Below, piece by piece: positions 45,175 through 55,440 of a stretch of 64,000 bases of DNA. Each line of letters begins with the position of its first letter. The stretch's first letter is position 1. Source of the DNA: Phlegmacium glaucopus (lineage: Eukaryota > Basidiomycota > Agaricomycetes > Agaricales > Cortinariaceae); NCBI GenBank assembly GCA_015039465.1, contig MU129989.1:279019-343018 (forward strand). The letters are read 5' to 3'. Position numbers and translations under genes: made by a program. Under the pieces are notes generated by a model. The model made no database searches and was not told the origin of the DNA. It saw only the letters and a list, made by a program, of their open reading frames with translations.

Positions 45175-45573
45175 CAGTAAAATAGCATCCCATTTTTGTG
45201 TCTCTTTGCAGTGCTTTTTCTCACTTCCACTTTTTGACCCCTTCTGCAGCCACTTAAATCACCTTCTGAGTCAAATTTCCTCTACCTTTTATGGTTTTGG
45301 GACCTTTGCCAGTTTTTGTGATTTCTGCACTTAGATATCAAAAATAAATCTCAGGTGCATGGTGATCTACATGTTTGTTTACATAGAAGGTCTTAAAGTG
45401 TCTAAGGATCTATAAAAATTAAATAACAGGTCTGAGGGGAGAAATTGTGACCCTAAAACTGTTACAATTTTTGTCCTTTTTACTTACATTTAGTCATTCT
45501 CTCCTCAAACACACACTTACTTCATTGTTTACAAACATTTACTTCTATTGTTTATTTTACACATTCATAGTCT

Positions 45574-45761
45574 AAGGACTTTACACTCCACAGGTTAATC
45601 CATATGAAATGACTTTCAGCTGGGTCCCCAGCCATTTTCTCATTCCATAGGCACTATCAATTTGATATGGATGGACTCCATACCATTCACAGATGTATTC
45701 CATGGAATTCACCCCTATTTATGGGATCCATATGGATTAACCTGGGGAGGGTAAAGGAAAC
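45574..45761. mobile_element. Miniature element with CTTTAC termini
   Basis: The ends form an inverted repeat: CTTTACACTCCACAGGTTAA then TCCATATG on the left, CTTTACCCTCCCCAGGTTAA then TCCATATG on the right (reverse complement). It has no coding capacity. The CTTTAC-CTCC start recalls the elements with 8-bp duplications, but no matching duplication is visible here, so membership is uncertain. Confidence 0.65.
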
Positions 45762-46467
45762 AGAATTCCTTGGAATTCCAGATTTCTATCAGTTCTCTCA
45801 AGTCAATATGTAGATATGTCATTAGTTATATTTATTAGCAATTTATTCACAATTTATTTACAAAAAAGGACAAGTAAAAAATTAAATAACCCCCTCACAA
45901 GGGTTCATGGTATTCTGTTTGTAGATGGGGGTAATAAGATAAGAATGCCAGACAGTATAGTATTGAATAGGAAATGACTTAGGGATGAGGATGAGTATTA
46001 AGGAACAGGATATTCTTGTGTGAATATACTGGGTGTGTCTGAGAACCTGGTGGGTTGCGTACTGATGGCCCAGATATTAAAAATCCAATTTGAACTTGAT
46101 CTGTTCAGATCAAAACTTTGGGGCAATTAGAAATTCCAGGAATCCCCATTTCAGGCAAGCCATCAAGTCCTGAGCATTTGGATAAGCAGATGGCATGTAG
46201 AGGCTGAAAACCAATCTAGCCATACCAACCAGAGCCAGAGCTCACAGCTAGCAGATTGGTGGATGTACACGATACCAGTCTGATGATCCCACCAGAGGTA
46301 TGGCTCTGGCAGCTTTCACACCCTTCATATACAAGTCAGAGTATTGGGTCAATATCAATACAAACATAAACTATACAGTTGGGAGGAATTATGCAAAGAA
46401 AGAAATGCAGATGAAACAACAGAGAGCAAAATAATCTAAAATTGGTACTGTTCTGAATTCAGTACCA

Positions 46468-46920
46468 TCATAATTCAAGGATGCGAGGAGAAGCAAATAA
46501 TTGTGAAGGAATATGATGAGTAATGCAAAATTGCTCAAAATTTTTTGCCAGCACATTGACATGAGACCTCTGGTAAGCCTTGGAGGTGCTCATAGGTAGA
46601 ATCTCCATCCTTCTCCAATAAAGCAGAAATGCGAGTGAAGTCCAGCCTCCTGTGGCTGCAACAATCTCGGGAGGTACCCCAGCAAGGAGAAGCTCTATGG
46701 TGCCACCAATGTGAAAACTATGGCCCAGAACATGTGTGAGGCTTGCGGTAGCCCAGACACCCTTACAGAACTCCATAAACCTGTACTTAGTCATATGTAC
46801 CCAGCATCTGGTGGTGGTGGTGTAGGCAAATAATGAAGTGGTTCTAGGAACATTGTGATTGATACTGAGGTGGTTCTGTAGAGCATTGTATGGGCAGAGT
46901 TGGTCACTTTGAGCAGTCAC
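46468..46920 (-). pseudogene. Tyrosine recombinase of the DIRS-like element
   Basis: The translation shows the C-terminal part of a tyrosine recombinase: VLGHSFHIGGTIELLLAGVP, then ATGGWTSLAFLLYWRRME. The nucleophile tyrosine (LLYWRR) is present. The second catalytic arginine, normally HSFRIGG in this group, is His (codon CAC, one transition from CGC). Recombinases of this type insert the circular DNA intermediate. The missing arginine should inactivate the enzyme. The N-terminal half has no clear continuous frame. Confidence 0.82.
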
Positions 46921-47332
46921 AATGATGGAAGCACCTTCTTCCCTGGTAGTTTTAAGTGATAATTGAAGGAATAAAGAAAAGGTTTGGAAAAGGCGAGTCT
47001 ATGGATAATGAAGGAGTAACAGATGGAGCTGGATGGCCTGATAAAATACTAGTACAAACATTGTCAGAAACAGAATCATCTACATGTGTGAGAGAAAAAG
47101 AATCATGCAAAGTGGAAACGGAATCATGTGCAATATGAGAAGGAAATTGGGAAATAGAGAATGAATTCAAGGGAAGCAAGGTTCAAGAGAGGAGGCTGTT
47201 TGGAGACTGGAAAGGTGTGGAGGGACAGGATGAATAGAGTGAAGACACCTAGCCCCCTTTCCAACCCCCTCGATGGTGAATTTAGCCACCAAAAAAGGCA
47301 ACAATGGACCTTCAGACATCAATAAAAATATG

Positions 47333-48030
47333 TCAAAGCTCATCAGACAGGCTGAACAAGGTTGTAATACAAGTCTCAGCTGGTCCTAAATCTCTGCATG
47401 AGATGGGATCTGCTGGATTGTCTTCAGATGCAATATATGTGAGGTTGGGTGTTATGAAAGAAGTGGCGAGTACGACATAGATACAATGAATCAATAGATT
47501 GATATGAAAGTTGTGACTATGACCCTTGTTCAGGGAGCCGATCATTCCTTGGTTATCAGAGTGGATAAGGAGGGTGGTATTGCAGAATCCCATATCTTCA
47601 GGGATATAGAAAAGTATTTCCACAGCGACTGTCTCCAGCCAGCAGATATCACAACCCTTGACCTTCCAATCAGCGTGCAACTTCAAAGCCAGCCATCTCC
47701 CCATGACAATAATACCAATACCCCAAGACGTCGACGCATCAACAAAGAGACCCAGATCCTAGGTAGGACCTCAAGGCTGTAGCTCACAGTAGAAGTTGGG
47801 AGCATCAAGTGTTTGAAGCCACCACCAGAGGTCAGACAACAAAGAATGCGAGGGATAACATCGAGAGAATTCATTGCCAGCAAAATGTGCTGCAAAATTG
47901 GAGAGTGATGGTAAATGAGAACGGCCCTGAGCATATACAAAAGTGACATGGCACAAGGAACCATGAATTCTCTCAATGTCAAGCAGTGAGCAAGGGTGGC
48001 CATTAAAATAGTCAAGGAATGTGTAAACAC
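47333..48030 (-). pseudogene. DIRS RNase H and connection region
   Basis: Two overlapping frames are needed. The upstream one (48,030-47,683) reads IPRILCCLTSGGGFKHLMLP then a region equivalent to the start of RNase H. The downstream one (47,704-47,333) carries ADWKVKGCDICWLETVAVEI, TTLLIHSDNQGMIGSLNKGH and SEDNPADPISCRDLGP, the Glu and Asp-containing blocks of DIRS RNase H. A frameshift lies near 47,690. The order relative to the reverse transcriptase and recombinase is normal. Confidence 0.82.
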
Positions 48031-48042
48031 CAGTGAGGAATG

Positions 48043-49659
48043 TTAGATGCTTCTCTGGAGGTAGACTAACTTGTTTGTTAGGTAGGTCCCAACGGTAACC
48101 AATAAAATTGGTAATGAAAACAAACTCTGAATCAGCCTTATCCTTGTGTCAAGGCACTTGGAGGGGGGCGATCCGCAGCAAAGCCTCAGCACGATTGTAG
48201 CCATAATGGAAACCGTCTTGGTGGAATGTGCTGCCTTCAATTGGAAAATGGAAGGCCTTGAGGTCGTCCTTGTATTTTGGGACTGGTTTCACATTTTCAG
48301 TTTGCCTGATGTCAACAATTGCTTTACCAATCATTGCTGAATTACTGCTTGCAGGTGCTGCTCCAAAAGGGTGGTTGTGATTGATGTAGAATTCATGAGA
48401 AAAACCTTGGACAACAAGCCATGGTTTGTGTGGGCATGACAGGGCATGTACGGTGGAATTTCTGGATATCAAAAGTACAGGCCTGGGTTCCTGGAGGAGC
48501 ATGTGCCACCTAATATGTGAGGAAGGAATTAGGATAAGTTCACATACAGGAAAGGATTAAGTCATATAGGGGAGTAGTAAGAAACAACCGACGGCTGTCA
48601 TGAATATGAACAATAAAATAGCAGCTGTCATCAGTTGGATCACATCAAAAGAAATAGAACCACCAGAGGTGGGATTCTTAGTAAACTCTAAGAGAGTAAG
48701 ATGCTCATGACAACAAGCCACCAGAGGTGAAACTTGTGAAAGTGAGCCACCAGAGGTGAAGCTTGTAACAATGAGCCACCAGAGGTGAAGCTTGTAACAA
48801 TGAGCCACCAGAGGTAAAGCTTGTAACAATGAGCCACCAGAGGTGAAGCTCGTAATCATGATGAGCACCAGAGGTAAAACCCATGGAAGTAAGGCCACCA
48901 GAGGTGAGGCTCGTGAAATAGGAAAGTAGAAGATGCGAGAAATCCAGTTGGGAAGGATAGGATGGTGAAGGAACGTACAATATCAGCGACCTTTGAGGCT
49001 GTGTCAAAACAAGTGGGGAAATCTGCTTTGTTTATGTGAGAATTCATGGAAGGGGTATTCTTGTCACCTTTTGACAGGTGCCAACAAACACAAAGCTTAT
49101 CTGGCATTCCAGGTTGTTGGGGTTGGACGGATACGAGGAATGGGGATGAGAAAAATGGACCACACAGAATCCTCTCAACTTCTTGGTGTGAAAAAGGGCC
49201 TGACATGCATCCTGCATTGACTTCGTCGATAAGATAATTGCTGACAACATCAGGATATTTGAGCATGGAAGGGTGATTCTTAAGAATAACAGTATCTGTA
49301 ATTGGGGGCATTTCACCCAAAGGAAAGCCATTTCTGAGGTTCATAACTAGAAGGGAATAAAAATAAGACAAGTTATGTTTGGAGAGGAAGAAGTCAAAAG
49401 CATTGGTATTGTACATGGAACCAATCCTGCCTCTACAAAAAGGTGGGCGATATGAGCTGTCTTTACGGTATGATGAATCCTTGTTGGGAGGGTTTTGCTT
49501 CTTGATGAAGCTCTTGAGCTTGAAAGTTGTCTTAGCTGTCTCGTATTTCATTGTGTAATGATTGATATTGAAGTTGGTTGGTCCGGTTTGGTACTCATGA
49601 CGCAACCTGAGCTCAAGATCTTTCCATGTGTTGTATTGACTAATTTTGTCTTCCTGCAT
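48043..49659 (-). pseudogene. DIRS reverse transcriptase
   Basis: Exon 1 (49,659-48,979) includes RNGFPLGEMPPITDTVILKN, then NYLIDEVNAGCMSGPFSHQE, RILCGPFFSSPFLVSVQPQQ and TASKVADI. After the 469-bp intron-like segment the frame resumes as VAHAPPGTQACTFDIQKFHR, which restores the family sequence exactly. A frameshift near 48,450 precedes KPWLVVQGFSHEFYINHNHP then FGAAPASSN. The catalytic box is KYKDDL, so both Asp are kept. The C-terminal part reads DGFHYGYNRAEALLRIAPLQ. It copies the RNA into DNA; this copy is disabled by frameshifts only in the visible part. Confidence 0.85.
48510..48978 (-). other. Intron-like segment with a 29-bp minisatellite
   Basis: The sense boundaries are GTACGT...CATATTAG. 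Removing it joins ADI to VAHAPPGTQ in frame, as expected for the family. It contains about seven copies of a 29-bp unit (plus strand GCCACCAGAGGTGAAGCTTG then TAACAATGA) at 48,718-48,910. The core CCACCAGAGGT also occurs once in the element's own coding sequence near 47,820. It may be a true intron that later gained a minisatellite, or an insertion that is spliced out. Confidence 0.7.
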
Positions 49660-49716
49660 GTTAAAAAAATTAAAGTGGGATGACCACCAATGAGCATACG
49701 GGCCTACATTGCCATC

Positions 49717-50543
49717 TCAGTCTTGCATCTGGTGGAACCGGAAACAGTTCTTGGCTGCTTCAGACCATTCTCCAAATCCCAATGAGAGCTCCTTGCCGAA
49801 GCCCTTGAAGTCTCTGGTTCCTTTTATAAGATCAGCAATATTAAGTATAAACTGGCCCTTTGTCTCCCCCAGAAGCAGGTTTGACTTTATTGTGGGCAGT
49901 GTAGCCGCATGATCAATCATATAATGCAAATTAGTGTTTTGAAAAAATGGTAAAGGTACTGGAACATGAACATTAGTAGTAAACAATATTTCAGAGAATT
50001 TGATGGCACATTGGATGCCAATGATGCGCTTGGCTGCCTTGCTACCATCCATACGACGCCATTTGGCATTGTTAGAGATGTCGCATGCAGTGGTCATAAG
50101 ATTGTCCATTTTTCTCTTATCTCACTCTTCTTTCTCTGCTCTATTTTCACATGTAATACCAAGTAAAAGGTAATCTGGAACGTGTTCAAAAAACAAGTGA
50201 GAATGGACAGATCCTTCAGATCCTTTACATCCAAATCATCAATGGTAATGAAAGATGCCATCTCCAAGCCAGGCTCAGGATGGGCAATAGGATCTAGGTG
50301 GTGATAGTAGGTTTTTATGTCCCTAGCCTTATTCTGATCTTCAATCTCTTTGTTCTTAACTAATTTTTCACATAACTGGAGCTTACTGAGTAGAGATGAA
50401 ATGAGATCATCTTTATGGGTGCGTCAAATACGGGGTTGTATTATTAAAGGTGGAATAGGATTATCATTATGAACTTGAACTTGAGGATCTTGCAGAGGAA
50501 GGTCTGCTGGAATTGGGTGTAGGTCTTGTGCTATGTTGACCAT
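49717..50543 (-). pseudogene. DIRS ORF1 (gag-like)
   Basis: The ORF starts at ATG 50,543 (MVNIAQDLHPIPADLPLQDP). It is interrupted by a TGA near 50,430 (QPRI-stop-RTHKDDLI) and continues KLQLCEKLVKNKEIEDQNKA to ITIDDLDVKDLKDL. After a probable intron or frame break near 50,150 it resumes as WRRMDGSKAAKRIIGIQCAI and ends FGEWSEAAKNCFRFH, a motif seen near the end of fungal DIRS ORF1 proteins. It is the likely nucleic-acid-binding structural protein. Confidence 0.72.
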
Positions 50544-50619
50544 TTTGGAGATAAATAATAAAGGTAGCTTTTTCAGAAAAAAATTTGCTGATGAAACTTA
50601 GATGATGCCAGTGTTAGAG

Positions 50620-51335
50620 AATGTATAACCCGAGAATCTCCATTCCTAGTCTATTCTGAGTCCATTATGAGTTAATTCTTAGTCCATTCCAAGTTAATTC
50701 CAGTCTATTCCTAGTCCATTCTTAGTCATTCCAAGTCAATTCCAAGTCAATTCTGAGTCTATTCCAAGTCCATTCCAAGTATTCCTAAGAAGATCCTCTA
50801 TCATTCTATACAATATTTCCTCTTTGGGAAAGGTTTCCCCATAGGCCAAATCCCATTTAATGGCATGTTTAAAAATGTATTTTGCATTTTTCTCAATAAG
50901 GAAAGAAGCTATTAATAGAATTTCAACAGATTCAGGGTCCTAAAAGGATGGAACATCCTTTTAGACACTATTTCCTTTTTTGGAAAAAATTCCCATAGGC
51001 CAAATCTCATTTAGCACTGTGTTTAAAAATGTATTTTGCATTTTTCTCAATAAGAAAAGAAGCTATTAATAGAATTTCAACAGATTCAGGGTCCTAAAAG
51101 GATGATCTATCATTCTTACATTTTTTCCTTTTTTGGAAATATAACTTGACTCAGAATACCCTAGGAATGCACTAGGAATGCACTAGGAATCACTCAGAAT
51201 GAACTAGGAATTGACTTGGAATGCACTCAGAATGACTCGGAATGAACTAGGAATGGACTCGGAATGGACTAGGAATGACTTTTTGTCAAGTAGGAATCTG
51301 ATAGGATCCTAGTCAATCCGCTCGGTGATGTAACT
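50620..51335. mobile_element. Non-autonomous element with TCCTAGTCCATTC arrays
   Basis: The left flank (50,630-50,790) is an array of ATTCC(T/A)AGTC words and the right flank (51,150-51,300) holds the same words inverted (GGACTAGGAATG). Between them a core with GTATTTTGCATTTTTCTCAA and CAGATTCAGGGTCCTAAAAG is present twice (about 50,876-50,955 and 51,031-51,105). The same core occurs in the element at 53,521-54,432, whose arrays differ. No coding capacity. Termini are approximate. Confidence 0.6.
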
Positions 51336-52640
51336 GCACAGAGGTTGTTGAGAAAAGGTGTATTTTCAAGATTATAAAAATCTCTACTCAAAACAATAAC
51401 TCAATCAATACTTTATACAATCTTAATAATGCAAGTTGGGTTTTCTAGAAAGTATAACCTTTCCAAGACTTTGAAATTCACTTCAACTAATACACACAAC
51501 AACAACAATAATTTGGATCAATTGAAGGATGATCAAACTTTTAAGTGGTTTTGCAATTTATGGCTTGCACCAACAATCAGTCAAAGAATTCCTAAGACTT
51601 TACTGATTGATTTACAATTTGTGTACACAAAAGTCCAAGACTTTGTTACAACTTCAACACAATTGCATACACAAGAAGACTCAAACTTCTGCTATGACTT
51701 TAACACAATTGCATACACAAGAAGCCCTCTTGCTTCTGCTATGACTTTAACACAACAACAACTTTTACAACAATTCAACAATTATTGCAACAAGTCAAAC
51801 AACTCTGAGAAACTGATTTATTTTCAAGTCCACTACTCAAAGACAAGTGTTCTTGCTCAATGTCTAAGACAGTGAGCTGTACTAGGTTGCAAATGAGGGG
51901 GGGAAAGAAAGAATCCAATTTTCTGACTATTTACAAACCCTGGGAGGTATTTTATACATTTGAGATATTTAAAAATAGATAATGTCCAAAAATAGATATA
52001 CTGGTTCCTGGTACCCTTACTTTGGTTCTGGCACCATGTGCACTCATTGTTCCTGGAAACATAGGGGTTGTTCTATTTTTAGCCCCATGTTCCTAATTTT
52101 AGGTAGTTTCCACCCCTCTTGGTGGGAACTGTGCCTATTGTGCCTGGAAACAATCTTTATGATTGTTCAGCACTCCCCCTATCCTTAATCATCATGATTC
52201 CCACACAATCACATGGTTCCACTATCTTGGTTATTCTGCTTCCACTGTTGCTAGGGCACCAACTTCCCCTGAATATTTATTAATAATATTCTGTTGCTCC
52301 AAAATCACACCCCATGACATTTGCTAACCCAATATTGTTTATTTAACTTTTCCTGTGCCAAGTCTATAAGGATATTCATGGATTTATTGGTTTTAATCCA
52401 GACATGCAATTTGTAGTGTAACAAATGATAGTCTATTGACCACACTTATTAACTATATGCATTTAAGTCACACAGTAATAGGTCTAATCAGCAGTTGTAG
52501 GGTAGACAACTCTGATTCCCTTGTTTATTATCAGTTGTATTAACCAGTTATTGGTGCATTAATTAATATTTATGCTGAAATAATAGATAAAAATTGCAAA
52601 AACCATGCTTATGCAGATTTAAATCATATCATCAGAATAG
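51336..52640. other. Noncoding or unrecognised
   Basis: An open frame at 51,429-51,875 (148 codons) is Thr/Gln/Asn-rich. It contains a two-copy 57-bp tandem repeat (ACACAATTGCATACACAAGA) at about 51,655-51,760, so it is doubtful as a gene. A purine run GAGGGGGGGAAAGAAAGAA at about 51,894 could be the polypurine tract of a decayed retroelement. I see no LTR pair. Confidence 0.4.
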
Positions 52641-52770
52641 TCGGAATTTGGTCGGAATTTGGTCGGAATCATTCCGAGTCCGAGCCAAATTTGGCTGGGT
52701 TCTCACTGAAAATTCATTCCAACCAATTCCAACCATTCCGCTCGGAATGTGTGGGGGAAGGTAATGTACT
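52640..52770. mobile_element. Right end of a CTCCCCCACA-type element
   Basis: Repeated GTCGGAATTTG and ATTCCAACC words lead into GCTCGGAATGTGTGGGGGAA then GGTAATG. The reverse complement CATTACC-TTCCCCCACACATTCCGAGC resembles the terminus of the transposon at 40,036-43,106. A matching left end was not found upstream, so this is probably a truncated copy. Confidence 0.6.
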
Positions 52771-53520
52771 CCCTATCTTATCCTTAGATGAGTCAACACT
52801 TCGTGTTTCCTCATCATGGAATCAATACATCTAAAAACTAACATTAAAAAGAACCCCTCCTGGTGAGAGGCTGCTGTGGTCATAGAATGATGTTGTTAGG
52901 AGACATTAACTACTATCGAGGATGATCCAAGACAGCTATTAACTTAGAGAGGACGAGGTTGCCAGTAACCAAGTTTATACAAAGGGTGTCGTCTACACCT
53001 GCTACCTTATATACAGAAGGCCCCAGGTACATAACTACCCTAGGACCTGATAACAATCATATGGTAAATATAGAAATAGGACACACATTCCCTAAGAAAC
53101 ATGTGATAGACATCTACTCGGAGTCGCACGTGTGTACCTACTTACTAATAGATGGTGGGTGGTAATCCCATGAGTCCATGCTTATCAATGTTCAAATATA
53201 ATACTAGTGGAGGTTGTGAAGGAGCATGTAAGTGTGCATGTATATACCTATGTAGTGTCCTCTTACAGATGTATATACATAAAATTGTTATGATTTCATA
53301 CACACTGTGTATGCACCCTTTTTATTTTCTTTTCTTTTATCACACATACATCCAACATGCAACATTCATTGTTTCACTTACATGCAGTTATCATTTTCTT
53401 TTTGTACATGTGTTGAACACATGTTTTACTCACCTTTACCACATGCATTTCATTTACCTACTTAGTATATAAACTCTAGTACTCTGTATCATATTCTGTA
53501 CCTAGTCTTTAATAGAGTGC
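52771..53520. other. Unrecognised; one protein-like fragment
   Basis: 52,932-53,165 (plus) translates to INLERTRLPVTKFIQRVSST, continuing with YTEGPRYITTLGPDNNHMVN and FPKKHVIDIYSESHVCTYLL. The composition is protein-like but I do not recognise it. It could be the remnant of a transposon gene. The rest is AT-rich. Confidence 0.3.
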
Positions 53521-54432
53521 ATCAGGAAAAATGATTTTGGCCCTAGGTAGCCTTGGGTAATTTGTTAGTATCACACCACTACTCAGGACATCCCAGGACA
53601 CCCCAGGACACCCCAGGACATCCTAGAGCAGCACAGGTAAAATTTGAGTGTTACACACTTATCCAAGGACACCTCAGGACAACCTAGGACAGCATAGATA
53701 AAGTTTTGAGTGTCACCCATTTTCTCAGGACACCTTTAGTGTATCCTGGTGCATTGACCATCTGGATTAAATCACATCAGGAGGCCCTGGGAGTCCCTTA
53801 GAATTTATGAATTTTGCTAGAAAATCTTTAACCACTGTGTCCAGGAAAGTATTTTGCAGTTTTCTCAATAAGGAGAGCTGCTATTAATATAATTTAAACA
53901 TATTCAGGGTCCTAAAACAATTCTCTACCATCTTTAAAAAATTTCCTTTTTTGGAATTTATGTAATCTACCCTGACCCAGCACCATATGCTCAAAATCAT
54001 GCTTATCTGTGATCATGTGACCAATGGTCTGTACACCATCCAAAAGATATATAAACCACCCACAATTTTGTTTTCTTATTTCCTACTTCCCCAGTACTAT
54101 TATACTAGTATATTTATGTATCACTATTTTATTATTATTTTATTACTAGTATATATGATGTTTAGAATAATTGAATATAATTTTATTATTATTATTATTA
54201 TTCTGTTGTGTGAGACCACTCAAATATCTGGTTTATATATGTTTTCTAGCATCAGATCCAAAGGGACTAAGGCTGCCTCAGGATGCTCTCAGGTTGCCTC
54301 AGGTTGCCCCAGGACAGCCTAAGACTTTTCATACATAGGTAACTTGCACCCCAGGGCGACCTCTTGACCTGAGCGCCCTGAGCTGCCTGGGGCACCCCAG
54401 GACATTTCAGGACAGCCTGGGGCAGAAGTCAT
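53521..54432. mobile_element. Non-autonomous element with CCCAGGACA arrays
   Basis: The ends are inverted repeats: ATCAGGAAAAATGATTTTGG CCCTAGG on the left; ATCAGGAAAAATGACTTCTG CCCCAGG on the right (reverse complement). Subterminal arrays use CCCAGGACAY words. The interior shares the GTATTTTGCA-GTTTTCTCAATAAGG core with the element at 50.6-51.3 kb. GAGT lies close to both ends but no clean duplication is visible. Noncoding. Confidence 0.75.
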
Positions 54433-55440
54433 TTTTCCTGATGAGTATGTTGTTGTCATGTGTGTTGTATGTCATACATGGCCTAATATAATGTGTCAGT
54501 AGTGATTTAAAATAAAATGGAGTAGAAAAATACCCCCCCTGGTGAGGGGGGTTACCATTGTTATGTGGCACATTGTCATCATTGTCATCTTGTTGTAGGT
54601 GTTGTATGTTGTACATGAACTATTATAAGTTGTTAGTAATTAAGATAGAATGAAATAAAAAATACCCCCCCTCACCAGGGGGTTACTGTTGTTACATGGT
54701 GTTAAGTTTAAAACAAGGAAGTCACATCGGAGTTACTCCGGAACGGAACCGGAACAGTAACCCGGAAAGGACGTTGGCCTCAGCGTGTGTGCTGTGCCGC
54801 CCAGCTCCTAAGGTGTCCTGATTTCGGAACGGAAGAAGAAGTAATAAGACGGAAGACCTCAGTGACTTAGAGGACAAACAAGAGGAGGAAACTAAGTTGA
54901 TATTCGAACTGAGGGAAAACATACAAGTTTTGAGTACTTTAAATATAAAAGGAATTGCAACCGAAATATAGAATATAAATATAAGTGCTGCGTTCTGCTC
55001 CCGGGAAAGGTCCTGCATTCTTGGGTGAATAATCCATGGCTGGTGTGCTGACTGATGATGGGAAAGATGATGACAAAGAATAGTGGTAGTGGCGAAGAAG
55101 TGATAACGGGTTTGGAGTATGGACGGAGGAACCGGAATGACACGGAGAAGTCTCGGAGTTGAACATAGGGAGAGTAGTTCGGGATATAAGGGAAGGCACG
55201 GTACGGAGTACGGACTACCGGAAACAGCTCTGATGGAGCTGGACCGGAGTAACGTATAACGGAATGTAACACATGGCTGTTGTCATCATGCTGCTGTTGT
55301 TATTTGTTGCTGTTATTTGTTGCTGTTATTTGTTGCTGTTGTTGTGTAGTGGGTATTAGCATATAATGGGGGTTGATAAAATAATCAACTTACCTTTTTA
55401 TGACCACAGACAATGCACAGCATTGTGGTCATCATTACTG
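54433..55440. repeat. Hairpin-containing simple-repeat element, split by an LTR
   Basis: Two G/C stem-loops (54,533-54,551; 54,665-54,682) lie in GTTGTTGTCAT-type repeats. Each is preceded by an A-rich AAAATA tract and a word like TTAGTAATTAAG. A GACCAC-type stem-loop lies at 55,400-55,434 after a TTATTTGTTGCTG run. The solo LTR at 54,700-55,271 splits the unit with a CATGG duplication. The same two hairpin types occur at 1-545, 22.5-22.8 kb and 32.6-33.0 kb. Confidence 0.65.
54700..55271 (-). repeat. Solo LTR, family 2
   Basis: A 572-bp solo LTR, inverted relative to 59,220-59,793. It starts TGTTAAGTTT and ends GGAATGTAACA, with a perfect 5-bp duplication CATGG (54,695-54,699; 55,272-55,276). 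The open frames across it are not genes. Confidence 0.87.

Larger units (their letters stand above)
46468..50543 (-). mobile_element. DIRS-like tyrosine-recombinase retrotransposon, inactive
   Basis: The sense order on the minus strand is gag-like ORF1 (from 50,543), reverse transcriptase (49,659-48,043), RNase H (48,030-47,333) and tyrosine recombinase (46,920-46,468). This order, with a tyrosine recombinase instead of an integrase and no LTRs, defines DIRS elements. A 469-bp sequence with intron boundaries lies inside the reverse transcriptase (48,510-48,978). Stops and frameshifts separate the domains. The terminal repeats were not resolved. The 3' end is likely in 46.0-46.4 kb and the 5' end near 50.6 kb. 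Confidence 0.87.

Noticed and set aside
54722..55272. Open frames with Ser/Pro-rich translations
   Set aside because: They lie within a solo LTR that has a clean 5-bp duplication.
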